64,000 bases of DNA from Rhabdornis inornatus (taxonomy: Eukaryota; Chordata; Aves; Passeriformes; Rhabdornithidae). The stretch spans positions 620,001 through 684,000 of the forward strand of contig VWZS01000851.1 in NCBI GenBank assembly GCA_013397075.1, in the 5' to 3' direction. How positions within the stretch are numbered: position 1 is the stretch's first letter; each line of letters starts with the position of its first letter. The position numbers were made by a program, and so were the translations under genes. Positions 1-12,000 of this stretch are shown here, one piece after another. The notes beneath the pieces are model-generated. The model saw nothing but the letters and a program-made list of their open reading frames with translations, was not told the origin of the DNA and searched no databases.

Positions 1-88
1 GCTTACAGGAACTCCTTTACAGAATAACCTCCATGAGCTGTGGGCATTACTCAATTTCCTTTTACCTGATGTCTTCAATTCTGCAGAT
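1..88 (+). CDS. SMARCA1: SMARCA1 exon (partial): helicase motif III
   Basis: The exon is cut by the left window edge. One leftover base is followed by 29 codons, LTGTPLQNNLHELWALL through FNSAD. LTGTPLQN is SNF2 motif III of ATPase lobe 1. The donor GTAAGT is at 89 and the exon ends on a codon boundary. Confidence 0.95.
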
Positions 89-3000
89 GTAAGTTGATGG
101 TTGGAAGTACAGTGTTGTTATTTTGATCCCAGGCTGCTGTCAGTAGAGGAGAATAATGACCAGCCTAGTAGGAGATGGACGTTGTGCATGACCCAGGTTC
201 AGGGAAAGCTCTGTGGCTTACTGTAGACTACTTCTTTTACTGTACCTAGTTAAAACTGTGCATTCTGCTGGTGTGGATGAGGCCTCAGACCATTAATAGC
301 AAATGTAATATTTTAAATAGTTCAAGAATTATTCAAAATTTTGGAAAAGTAATGAAATATCAAGGATATGAAGCATCCAAATAGGCATAAGCCTTTTTTT
401 TTAAATTTAGAACTTGAGTAATATTTCTTCTCTTTTACTGTTAATGTTTCTTTGTGCTTGTATTACTTGCTTATGTTATTTTTGCTCTGCTGTCCATCTA
501 ATTTTCTCAAGGATTCAATTTTTTTTAACTTCTTGCCCCATCATCACATAAGCACTGAAGGGAAGCACTTGGACACTGCAGTGATAAGCATGGAAAGTTG
601 TTTTATATTAATAAAGAGTATAATAGTATTTTGTCTGAAGGGTGATGCGGTTGACTCAAATGTTACAACATACTGGGGAGATGGCACAGAATTGCAGACT
701 GATTTTTCTTTCACAGAAGTCATATGTCTCAAGATTTATGCGACTCTCAGCTGGAATGAAAGAGAGTCAGTATGTGTCTGTTAAAAGTACAGGTGGTAAA
801 CTATTCATACCAATTGTGCTGTTTCTCACCACAGGATTTTGACTCATGGTTTGACACTAAAAATTGTCTTGGTGATCAGAAACTTGTAGAAAGACTTCAT
901 GCTGTAAGTAGTTAAAACTGTAATCACATGTCATCATTAGCGTGCATGCTGTAAAGAAGAAAACCAGATTATTTTCCCCTTCATCTCAAAGGGGTATTTA
1001 TGAAGGTATTTAGTTACAGGAATGCCTAGCAGAGTGTTCATGAATTAAGCTTCCTATCATAGGTACTACTTTTTGTGTGTTACTGTTTGAAGCAGACAAA
1101 ATCTGAACATAAAATATAAAAATGAAGACCTTAGAGATCTTTTTGAAACCATTTATTATTGTGAATAGTACACTGATACACGTCATGCTACCTTTACTGG
1201 GCATAAGACCTTTTTTTGTAGTAGCAAAAGAGGTCAGAGAAACTATAAATGCATTGCTTATACTTGAAATGTTGGTGTGTTGTTGGTGTGTTTTGTCTCT
1301 GCTAGTGGAAATGAAACAGGGCTTATGTTAAAGAGGGTTAGATTTTATAAACTTACGGGTTTGGCCCCTTAAGATAACAACTGAAATGATTATGGCAATC
1401 CTTATATAGATATACACATATTTTTGTGTGAGTTTAGTCATTGCTGGACAACTTCGTTTTGCAGAATTTAGCAGAATTATTCTCATGGAGTCACTGAGAC
1501 AGCAATAGATACCGATTAGTTCTGAATAAATATCAGATAATTTGATCTGTTAATTTTGTATTTGTGGCAGTCAATTTTATACATTTATCTGTGTAAAACA
1601 TCTTAATTTGTGTAGGTTTTGAAGCCATTTCTCTTACGTCGCATAAAAGGTGAAGTGGAAAAGAGTTTGCCTCCAAAGAAGGAAGTAAAAATTTATCTTG
1701 GTCTCAGCAAAATGCAGAGAGAATGGTGAGTTATTTACATCAAAGTAAGATTCTTTTTTGATAGATGCTATAGCTCTTCACACTGATACTTCTTTCTCTT
1801 ATAGTTGCATGTTGAGAACGTCAGATATAGAAACAATTATAGCTGTCTTAGGGCTTTTGTAAAAAATACACAAGTTTCAGGGAGCTCAGGAAGGGTCATG
1901 AAAAGAGCTGGGAGGAAGAAAGCAGAAGCTTTTTTCCTTCCTTAAATTTAATTGAAAGGACAAATGCCTCCTAAGGTTCCTCCTTTGTTCCAAATATGTA
2001 TGCACCAAAAAGTCTTACCTGAAATTAGAATAAAACCTTGAGGAACTACATACCCAGAAGAGACATGAGACAAGGAGCCAGGTTGCTGTAGCAGTTTCTG
2101 TCAAATAAGTGATATTTTTAGTCCACTTTGCACCACTAAAATGAAAGTGTAAAATAATCCAGTGAATGACAGATCACTGTCACTTGCAGAGAGATACCCT
2201 TTCATATTTAGGTATGGATTTAGAAGTCCTTATTATCAGTCAGATGTTTTTGCCAAGTTTCATAATAATATACCTCATTGTTATATAAACAAAGCTGACT
2301 CCCACATCCAGAAATAAGAATTGGGATATTGCAAGGTTTTATTCGTTCATTCATTCAAATAAAAACCAGAAAGTTGTTCAAAACTGCCCTTCAAACCTCA
2401 GGTATACCAGGATCCTGATGAAAGATATTGATATCCTGAATTCAGCTGGCAAAATGGATAAGATGCGTCTGCTGAATATTCTGATGCAGCTGCGGAAGTG
2501 CTGTAACCATCCTTACCTGTTTGATGGTGCTGAGCCAGGCCCTCCTTACACCACTGACACTCATCTCATCACCAACAGTGGTAAAATGTTAGTTTTGGAT
2601 AAACTGCTGGCAAAACTCAGAGAGCAGGGTGAGTACTGTTTATGGACAGCAGTGGTCTGAATGCTCCTTCTAAGTTAAAGTATCTTTCAAAAATAGCACA
2701 GGTTTAGTCTTTCCTGCAGCAAATGTATTCATCACTTTCTGTAAGGTTTTTGTTGAAAATTAATTTTATGTAGATCTTAACACATGAAGGGAAAGAAATC
2801 TTATGGGAATGAGGAGTGAAACTAAAAATATGGAGAAGAAGAAGAAGGAAAGGAAGGGTAGAGCCTCCCTTTTTCTTTTTGTAAGAGAATTTCTGATGAT
2901 AGGGTTATTTCATCTATGCACATCAGTCGGCACCAGATTTCCTTACAATGGCTTGAAGTGTTCTGTTTCTTTGGTTGTCTGTTTCTCCTGTATAATTTAT

Positions 3001-6000
3001 CAAACAATATTCTTGAGTGGTTAAATCACTACCAGAAAAGTAACTTCAGAAGAAACACTTATTTAGATTAGACATAGTACAGAGTATTTCACATAAATTC
3101 TCTGTACTAGCTCTGTGGTAAGATCAATGTGAAAACATAAAATGAATGTCAAAACCTTCTGTGTTCTGTCAGGTTCCAGAGTTCTGCTATTCAGTCAGAT
3201 GACTCGCTTGCTGGATATTTTGGAAGACTATTGCATGTGGCGTGGTTATGAGTACTGCAGACTTGATGGGCAGACACCGCATGAGGAAAGAGAGGTGGGA
3301 AAGATATATGCAAACGAGAAAAGCCTTTGGTTTCAGTTAGTAAGTTATTATTTGCATATATGTATGTAGCCAGATCATTGTTTAAAGTAAAGCAGAAATG
3401 CTAGAGTTTTTAAAAGGCTGCTAAGGGTATGTTTTTCCTAACCAAAGTCCACAGCATGTTGTATTTGATCCTCAGCTAAATGAAAAATAAAGGATATTGT
3501 GGAATCAATACGGATTTTATCACCTGTCCAAACATACAGTTTCTTACTTCGATAAAATTATTTTTTATATGACAATTGTGTAAATTTTAAAGAAATGTAA
3601 AGAAATTTAATTGGAAAGCCACCAACATACTGGAAACTTCTTTGAAAGATCTAATACTTTAGTGACACCTTTTTTTTTTCTTTTCTTTTAGGAAGCAATT
3701 GACACATTTAATGCTCCCAACAGCAGTAAATTCATTTTCATGCTGAGTACCAGAGCTGGAGGTCTTGGAATTAATTTGGCAACTGCTGATGTGGTTATTC
3801 TCTATGATTCAGATTGGAACCCTCAAGTAGATCTGCAAGCCATGGTGAGTTAACTCCCTAATACATATTTGTTTATTTAAGTTGTCAGCGTTCTATTTTG
3901 TATAACTGTTTTCGGAACTTGCATTTTTGTTATTTTTCTTCACTTTTTGTATACACAAGACAATACCAAGAAACAAAGGAATTGAATAAAAGGGCATGAA
4001 CAGAATTGAGGAGGAAATTGTAGATTTTTTTGTCTGTAAATATTTGCCTTAATTATTTTCATAATGAGAGATTACTTCTATCAAAATACTGTATCAATAA
4101 TGTTAATAGAAGTACATTCGTAATTCTGTCTTTTCAGAAGAGAACAGTAAATGAATAATAGAGGACTGTTTCCAAAATAATAATGGATAATTAAAAGCAT
4201 GCAGCCTTATACTTCTCTCATTTGGGAAGTTTATGCTTTTCCTTTTTGTTTATGCATAAGCATAGAGGCATTCGGTGGTGATGCCAGGGGTGGGGGAAAG
4301 TTACCTTTGGGTTAAACATACTAAAATCTTCACTTTCTGAGTGCTGAATGTAAAAAAATACACAAATTACAAATCTGTAATTTGTTTCATGTGGAATAAA
4401 ACCCATGTGATGCTTCTTGCATGATTAGGAGGATGGGTATTTGTTCAGTGGTTTGTAATTTTTAATTTTCTTTTTATGCACTTCAGCACATCAAATATTT
4501 GATATGAATAGCTCATCCTTTAGATATACATGTTGGCTGCTGATAGTTGACCAACTTCCTGGAGACTGTGATTTGTGGACTTTAGTAGGGTTTTCAGGAA
4601 GAAATTAATATTATGCAGGAAAGTAAAAGATTTAACAACTTGTGTTTAAAGACAGTCAGAAAATTCTGGTACCCATAGCTTAAAGGACAGCTGTTAAACT
4701 TTTTTTTTTATTTAAAAGGACATGTTTTCCAGAGAGGATAAGCACAAGTTTTGTTACAAATGAGCATAGTGTGTCAGTCATAAACCTCATTTGCTGGCTT
4801 GGGACAAGCACAGTATTGGAGCTGTGACTGCAGAAACTATGCACATGGAATTAATGTGCTTAAGCCAGGGATGCAGAATATCAATACCTGTGTCAAGTGA
4901 GAGAATTCATTTGAAAGCAATGCAAGTATATGCATGTATGTACTGTTGTATGTCCACTTTCCAGCTGCAGTCTGGACAGATACTCAGTTACCTTCATTTA
5001 CAATGAGGGAGATGCATTTACTGCTATGGAATGACTCAAAAGTGTAACAGCCAAGTATAAGTAAATATTAGAATACTGGTTTTATAGTGATCTGTGCTCT
5101 TGAATAGTCAAGCGACCAAGAAGTACAATGCTAGTTTGAGGCTGCTATATCTGCAAGCTTACTGTCTATTGCTTGTGAGTCCTTGTTGCTGAACACTCAC
5201 TGATTTATGTTTGTCAGGATCGTGCGCATCGTATTGGTCAAAAGAAACCAGTACGGGTGTTTCGACTTATCACTGATAATACTGTTGAAGAGAGGATTGT
5301 AGAAAGAGCTGAAATAAAACTGAGACTGGACTCTATAGTTATACAACAAGGTATCAACTGCTGTATATGTTTGTCTGCAACAGAATTGTTCAGTCCCTTA
5401 AAGGATGGTTAAATAACTGTACAAATGTGCAGTGTTAAGAGAAAGCAGGCCTTGTGTATAATAGCAGTGTACTCAATCAACCAAATGTTCAAGATATTTA
5501 CTTGTTCAGCTGAATTATTTTAAAACTGTTTTCCTGATTAATGTAGACATAGACTTAGAGTGAATCTAAATTAGGAAAGTAAGCTACAGCTGAATAGATG
5601 TTACTTAGTTTTGTGATATGTTAGAAAGAAAAAAAAGAAAATCAGGTGTGTTCCATGGCAGTTAAAATAATTACATACATATGCTTCTTACCACGTAAGA
5701 GTTAACTGAACAGTGAAACATCTTTGTCTATTTTTGTTCGGAAGCACTTGGATAAATAGTTTGTCAAAACTAAGGTACTTAAGCTAAGCCTTAGGGTTGG
5801 TTGTATTTACTAAAGGGTGGGCTACTGAAAGGATGACGGTCAAAATTTTGATAGCATTAGAAGAGATAGGGTAAGTGAGATTTTGGGACAGAAATTCAAA
5901 TGTTGGGAAAAATAATTAGAAAAATGGGCTGAAATCAGTGATGTGAATGTTAAAAATGTCAAGCACTTCTTAGTGGCTATTATAGAATACTTTGTAATTT

Positions 6001-9000
6001 CTCCTCTTGAGATAAGATTGTGATCTTAAAAGTTCAGCTAACTTTGTAAGAATAAGGTCTTAAGTGTAAAATTCAGGTTATCTGAATTTGAAACGTTTTT
6101 TGTTATGGCTTGAGTCAAAGCTGTTTTTTTAAATTTCCCCTAAGTTCCTGACTTCCATTTATTCTCATCTCAAGTGAAATGTATTTTTTCTGTATGGTTG
6201 TTGTGTTTTTCCTTTCTTGTTCTGTCAGAAAAAAATCCACTGCTTGCATTGTCCTACTAGAACTCCCATGTTATTACTTCCAACACATGCCTTGTGATTG
6301 TAGGAAGGCTTATAGACCAACAGTCCAACAAACTGGCAAAAGATGAAATGCTGCAGATGATCCGGCACGGAGCCACACATGTGTTTGCTTCCAAAGATAG
6401 TGAGCTAACAGAAGAAGATATAACCACTATTTTAGAAAGAGGTGAAAAGAAGGTAAGAGAACTGTTTAATATGGATTCAAAATACATATGCACCAAATGG
6501 AATGAGATCTGATTATGTCCATCTATCATTACTCTACTATTTGTGAAGATTTTAAATATTATGGAAGTTTTGAAGAAGTAGAATTAGTGTTTGTGATTAC
6601 TTTCAAGGTTCATACTGTGTGCATCATATCTTAAGCACTGCTTATTTTGTGGTCTTTTAGAAAAATGTAAATTGAATGCCGACAATTCTGATAGACACAA
6701 AGTCTTTATGGAACGTCATTAGGTACTAGATAGCTCTATGAAAAGATGAACTGCCATTTCAGCTCCAAGGAGATGGGCATAAATTTAATTTAAATTTTTA
6801 AGTTAAATTCTACAGTTGTAGGACTACATCCCAGCATAATAAATTTATTTTAATGGAGAGTCTTGAATTGCTCTAAAATGAAAAGGACAGTGGGTATCTC
6901 TCTTTAGAAGAAATGTAAGTAAAAGTTAAAATCGCAAAAAGATGTTGAGAATGTTGTAGTAATGATGAAAGCTGTTTTTTCAGAAAAGATAAAATAGCTT
7001 GAGTGAGCCTAAAAATACCTTCCTCTCTTTTTAGACAGCTGAAATGAATGAACGTTTGCAGAAAATGGGAGAGAGCTCCCTACGAAATTTCACTATGGAC
7101 ACAGAGATGAGCTTATACAACTTTGAAGGTGAAGATTACAGAGAAAAACAAAAGGTAATTTTTCATAGCATTTAAGACTTCAGTTTAGAGGTGCAAGCAT
7201 AAAAGCCACACTATAAATGTTGTGACTGAAGGTGTCTAGATTCTAGAAAAGTAAAGAACTATTGAAAAATTCACTTGGCTCCACCCGAGCATTAATATTC
7301 TAAATTTTTCTTAAACTTCTTTCAGCCCCGCTGTTTTTATCATAGTAAAATCCCATAATATTGCTCAGATGTTATCCCTTCTGCAGCAAAATCTGCAGCA
7401 CTGTGTTGCATGCTACTGCTGCAGTCAGTATTATTTTGCTGTCGCATAACTGAGGGGAAAAAACAGGTCTGATAATGATATTTTTATGTGGATCTTGGAC
7501 TTGAGTCTGTTTTTGCAGTGAAGGTTTGTCTTAGTTTGAAAGACAGGTGTCTACTAAGGAACGACTGAGGGAGCTGGGTTTGTTTAGCCTGGAGGAGACT
7601 CAGGAGTAACTTTATCACTCTCTACAACTTCCTGAAAGGTGGCTGTAGTCAGGTGGGGGTTGGTCTCTTTCTTCAAGCAGTAACTGACAGAATGAGAGGA
7701 CACAGTCTTAAGCTGTGCCAAGGGAAATATAGGTTGGATATTAGGAAAAAGTTTTTTATGGAAAGAGTGATCAAGTACTGTAATTGTCTGCCTGGGGAGG
7801 TGGTGGAGTCACCATCTCTAGATGTGTTTTTAAAAAGACTGGATGTGGCACTCGGTGCCATTGTTTAGTTGAGGTGTTAGGGCATGGGTTGGACTTGATG
7901 ATGTTGCAGGTCTCTTCCAACCCAGTGATTCTGTGTGAATACAGGAGCCTCCCTTGAAATGGAAAATGTAAAAACCCCTTCTTTCCAAATTATTATAATT
8001 TGAAATTAAGGGGCTCTGAGGCAAATATATGAGAATAGGAATAATAGTTCTTTACTAGTATGTATAATAAAGCAAACAAACAGCAACAACTACAGCATTA
8101 ACAACAAACAGAACCACAAACCCAGTGACCCTTCTCGGCCGCAGGCACTTTCCCTTTGGTGCAGTTCCAGTCACAGCCAGCAGGGGCGCTGGTGGCTCCC
8201 GGTGGGCAGGGCAGGTGCCATCATGCCCGCGCGGCTGCAGGGGGCGCTGTGGCGCAAGGTCGGGGAGCACGCAGTAATGGCGGCATGGCCGAGATGGGAA
8301 GGGGTGGAAGAGTGAGGCTTTGCTTCACAAAACCGTGGGGCAGTCGATCCCAGTGTCCCAGCAGGACTCTTGAAAGCAGCAAGCTGGGCCGGCAGTATGT
8401 ATTGGCAGGCATTGCAGCGAAAACTCGGAGCAGTGCCGAAGAAGAAATGAGGGCAGGGCAGTGGCAGCCTGGCTTGCAGCAGGGCAGGGAGAGGCAAGCT
8501 CAGGATCCTGGGCACCCCAGCGGATGGAGATAGTTCCCTCCTGTAGTGAGGTAGGTGTCAATAAGGTGCCAGTTCAGTGGCTGCTCTCACAAGCAGAGGC
8601 TCTCTCCACGGCAGAAGAAGCGGCTCTGGACTGGGTTCCAGCCCAGCAGCGAATTCTCTTTCACCAAGCAGCAGCTCCGACTGTCCTCCTCCGAAGCTGA
8701 GAGAGAAAGAGAGCGAGCCATCAGCTGCCCCAGCCCTGTCTTCTACCTGCCCAGTTGTTGTGATATCTCTGCCCCTCTGAGAAACTCCCAGATAAGAGAA
8801 GTGCAACCAGATGCCCTCCTCCCCTGAGCTTCCCACTTCTTTGTTTTTCTTAAGTATCCGATTGTTAATGTTTCCTAGCAACTTACGGGGGAAAAAATTC
8901 CCTAAGTAAAAAGGAAGAAAAGGAAAGAAACCTAACCTCCAACAAGGTTTTAGTTTGTACGTTGATTTTACCTAATAATGGAAGGATCGTCCATGAAAAG

Positions 9001-12000
9001 AGGTATTACTGAGTCCCATAGTATTCCCTTTCCATCTCTGTTTTGTGTGAGATGTAAAGTGAAGATGTCCTTAAGGTCTTACATGGAATCAGATATGTGA
9101 ATTCTTAGTTGTTAACTACAAAATGCCTTTCTAACTCAGTTTTTTATTGATTTTGAAGAAACATTTAGAAAAATAATTTGTTTGATGAGATTGTAGTACA
9201 GTGTGTGTGTATACATATAAAATGCTTGGTGTTGATAATTTCATTACAAGAAGTGAGTTAAATGCTGCATAGTATGAAATAACTTTAAGGGTTTAGTTAG
9301 GATTAATTGATCGCTAATGGACTTTTTGTCTGTGTTGTAGCCTTTATAGAGGTTATTCATTGTGATTTAGAGGAGAAGCCATTTATTCATATCACAAGAA
9401 ATTAGAGAATTCAGAGCCCACGTCCTCAGCCCTTCCATTGTGTTTTGGTAGATGGAATCATAACCCTACTCAGGTGTCTGAAATACTTAGAATACTGTAA
9501 AAGAATCTGTTCTTGCCACTGCACTGCCTTTCTTGTGTATTATCTTTTAAGTACTTAAATACTTGTTATAATCAGCTGTAATTTCTAGCTTATTTTTGAG
9601 CTCTGTTGTAGTATCCGAATTATTGAGCACAATCATTAGATTTGCTGTGCAAAAATACATTCCTGTTTTGCAGTGTCATATTAGTCACTATTCTTGTGAC
9701 TTTAGGGAAGCAAACAGTTACTTTAAGTAGCTTTTTATTCTGTTCTCTGTATAGCTGAGCATGATGGAATGGATTGAGCCTCCAAAAAGAGAGCGCAAAG
9801 CCAATTATGCAGTGGATGCTTATTTCAGAGAAGCCCTACGTGTCAGTGAACCAAAAGTCCCAAAGGTAAGAAGTTAGCAAGTATGGAAGGGTTTTACGTT
9901 GTTCTTTTGTTCCTCTACTCCCATGCTGCATCTCCTGCTCTACCCCTGTATATTTACAAAGTCAGAGATTGCCACTGTTGCTGAATTATGGTAGCTTACT
10001 TCCAGAAAAGTTAAGCTTCTATAATGTTGATTTATCTGTATATTTTTGAAGGCTCCACGACCTCCAAAACAACCAAATATTCAGGATTTTCAGTTTTTTC
10101 CACCACGGTTGTTTGAACTTCTGGAAAAAGAAATTCTGTATTACCGTAAAACTATAGGATATAAGGTAATGCATTTTTTTTTCTTTTCAAATCAGTGTAA
10201 TGTATTTGTAACCCTATTTGTAAATTTGTTGCAACGTGCAACCTTTACTTGTCAAGTTTTTGTGAAAGAAATGGCTTAAAGCATCTATTCTTCTGTTTCT
10301 GTTCCACTGAGGAGCAGAAAAAAATGTCATTCTTTCCTTCACTAGGAATTCTGTATCTGTGTAGCTTTGTGTTTTGTGGTGGATGCATAACAATAAAATA
10401 GAGTAGAAAAAAGTTCTGATGCTTCATATACTCAAAACCAAAGGTGTGACATGTGGTCTAAGGTGAGGAAAATTTGGCTAATATAAAGTCACCTTCCAGA
10501 GTATGATTTTTTTCATAAAACCTTTTGTAAGTCTTATTTAGAAAATAAGATAATAGTGACTTTGTGATGATATGAAGGTAAGGAAAATGACATCAGTTTT
10601 CCTTGGATTTGTGTGGGATTTAAAAAGATTTAAAGGTGTGGAGAAATCTGAATACATTACTACTACAAAAAGGAAACCAGACAACAGACTTCTCTCTTTT
10701 CCTTTTATTTTTTCTTCCTACTGTGCCTTAGCTGAATTTCTCCCTTTTTCTTGCTGATATTACTGTACAAGCAGTGAGCAGATTCTGTTTTAATGTTGGT
10801 TATCCTTACTTGGATCAGTATTGACTGAGTAAACCGGATGGATTCTGTGCTACCAGCCAGACATGTCTGTAACTTGCTTTAAAACACCTTGGGTTTCATG
10901 ACAGGTTGCAGCAAGAAAAAAAAATCACCTATAAAATATGTTGGAGAACATAAAATTGTCATACAAAGCAACAGATAGAAAATTGGTGCTACCAGAGAGT
11001 GGAACTAATATTAGCAAAATGTATTTTTAAGAAAAAGCAAAAGGTTTTTTAGAATCTTGTTTGCAGCCAAAAGAATTTCATGGGGATGTCAGGATAGAAT
11101 TAAGACAAGTATGCAGTTAGGAAAAGAATTTATTTAACTAATGCTCCAACAAAAAAGGATGAGAGAATTGCTAATGTTGACAATATGCATGTAAAAAGAG
11201 GTGTTTCAGACCTGTTATGGAAACCTGTCAGCCTGGAAAGGTTGAACATGATAGTTATTATCTTAAAAGGTTAATATGACTGTTTACTGATAGTGAAAGT
11301 GATAAATATAATTAAATTTGTTTAGCTTTGAAATGGAACTATAACTTCCAATCTGAAGAGAGTTTGTTATTAAAACTGGAAACTGCCATAAACAATATCT
11401 GAACCAATAGGCAGAGACCAAGCTTTATGTGTCAGTCTTAGTTTAAACCAGTAAAGTCAAGAAGATTTCTTACATATTAAAGCTGGCTTAACAGTTCGTA
11501 TCTTCCACTGCCTTTTGCTGCAGGAAAAAGTAAGGTCTGCTAAACCTTTTCTGCATACTGGTTTCTGACTTGTTTGCTATTGCATGCAGTGGAATTGGAG
11601 TAAAGTTTAAAGGTCACAAATACTAAATTGGTCAGTGTGGAGAGGGACAGATAAAATGTTGCTTGTTCTTGTCTGCATTGTGTGATGTGTCTGGTACTTA
11701 CTTGGGCAGTGTGCGTGGATTTACAGTAAACCTGGCAGAACTTAGCGTTTCACTCTAGTTATAAAACATTCTAAACCAGTGGATGTAGGAAAGCAGGTCC
11801 TTTGCTAGTGAGAAGTACCACTGAAATTAGTGACCTGTGACAGCTCTGCCTCTCAAAATATCCCAAAGTCATTGTGTGCAGGAGAGGTGGGTTCAGGGCA
11901 TAATGAACTTCGAAATTAAATCCAGTCCTATTTTTGGGAGGAGGAATTTAAGCAATAAGATCTGAATCTAGGTAGAACACATTTGGTAACTTCTACAGAC

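Larger units (their letters stand above)
89..3691 (+). other. SMARCA1 introns between the first six visible exons
   Basis: Five introns (89-834, 904-1615, 1726-2401, 2629-3172, 3295-3691), each 0.4-0.75 kb and AT-rich. No repeat or RNA gene is recognised in them. The short ORFs in this stretch are chance frames or run out of real exons. Confidence 0.85.
3845..7034 (+). other. SMARCA1 introns 3845-5217, 5351-6303, 6453-7034
   Basis: AT-rich intron sequence interrupted by the exons at 5218 and 6304. No mobile element, structured RNA or conserved motif is recognised. Confidence 0.8.

Noticed and set aside
8171..8881. Several overlapping 60-114 codon frames on both strands
   Set aside because: They all fall in the GC-rich part of the LTR at 7,527-8,944, where stops are rare by composition; none resembles a protein.
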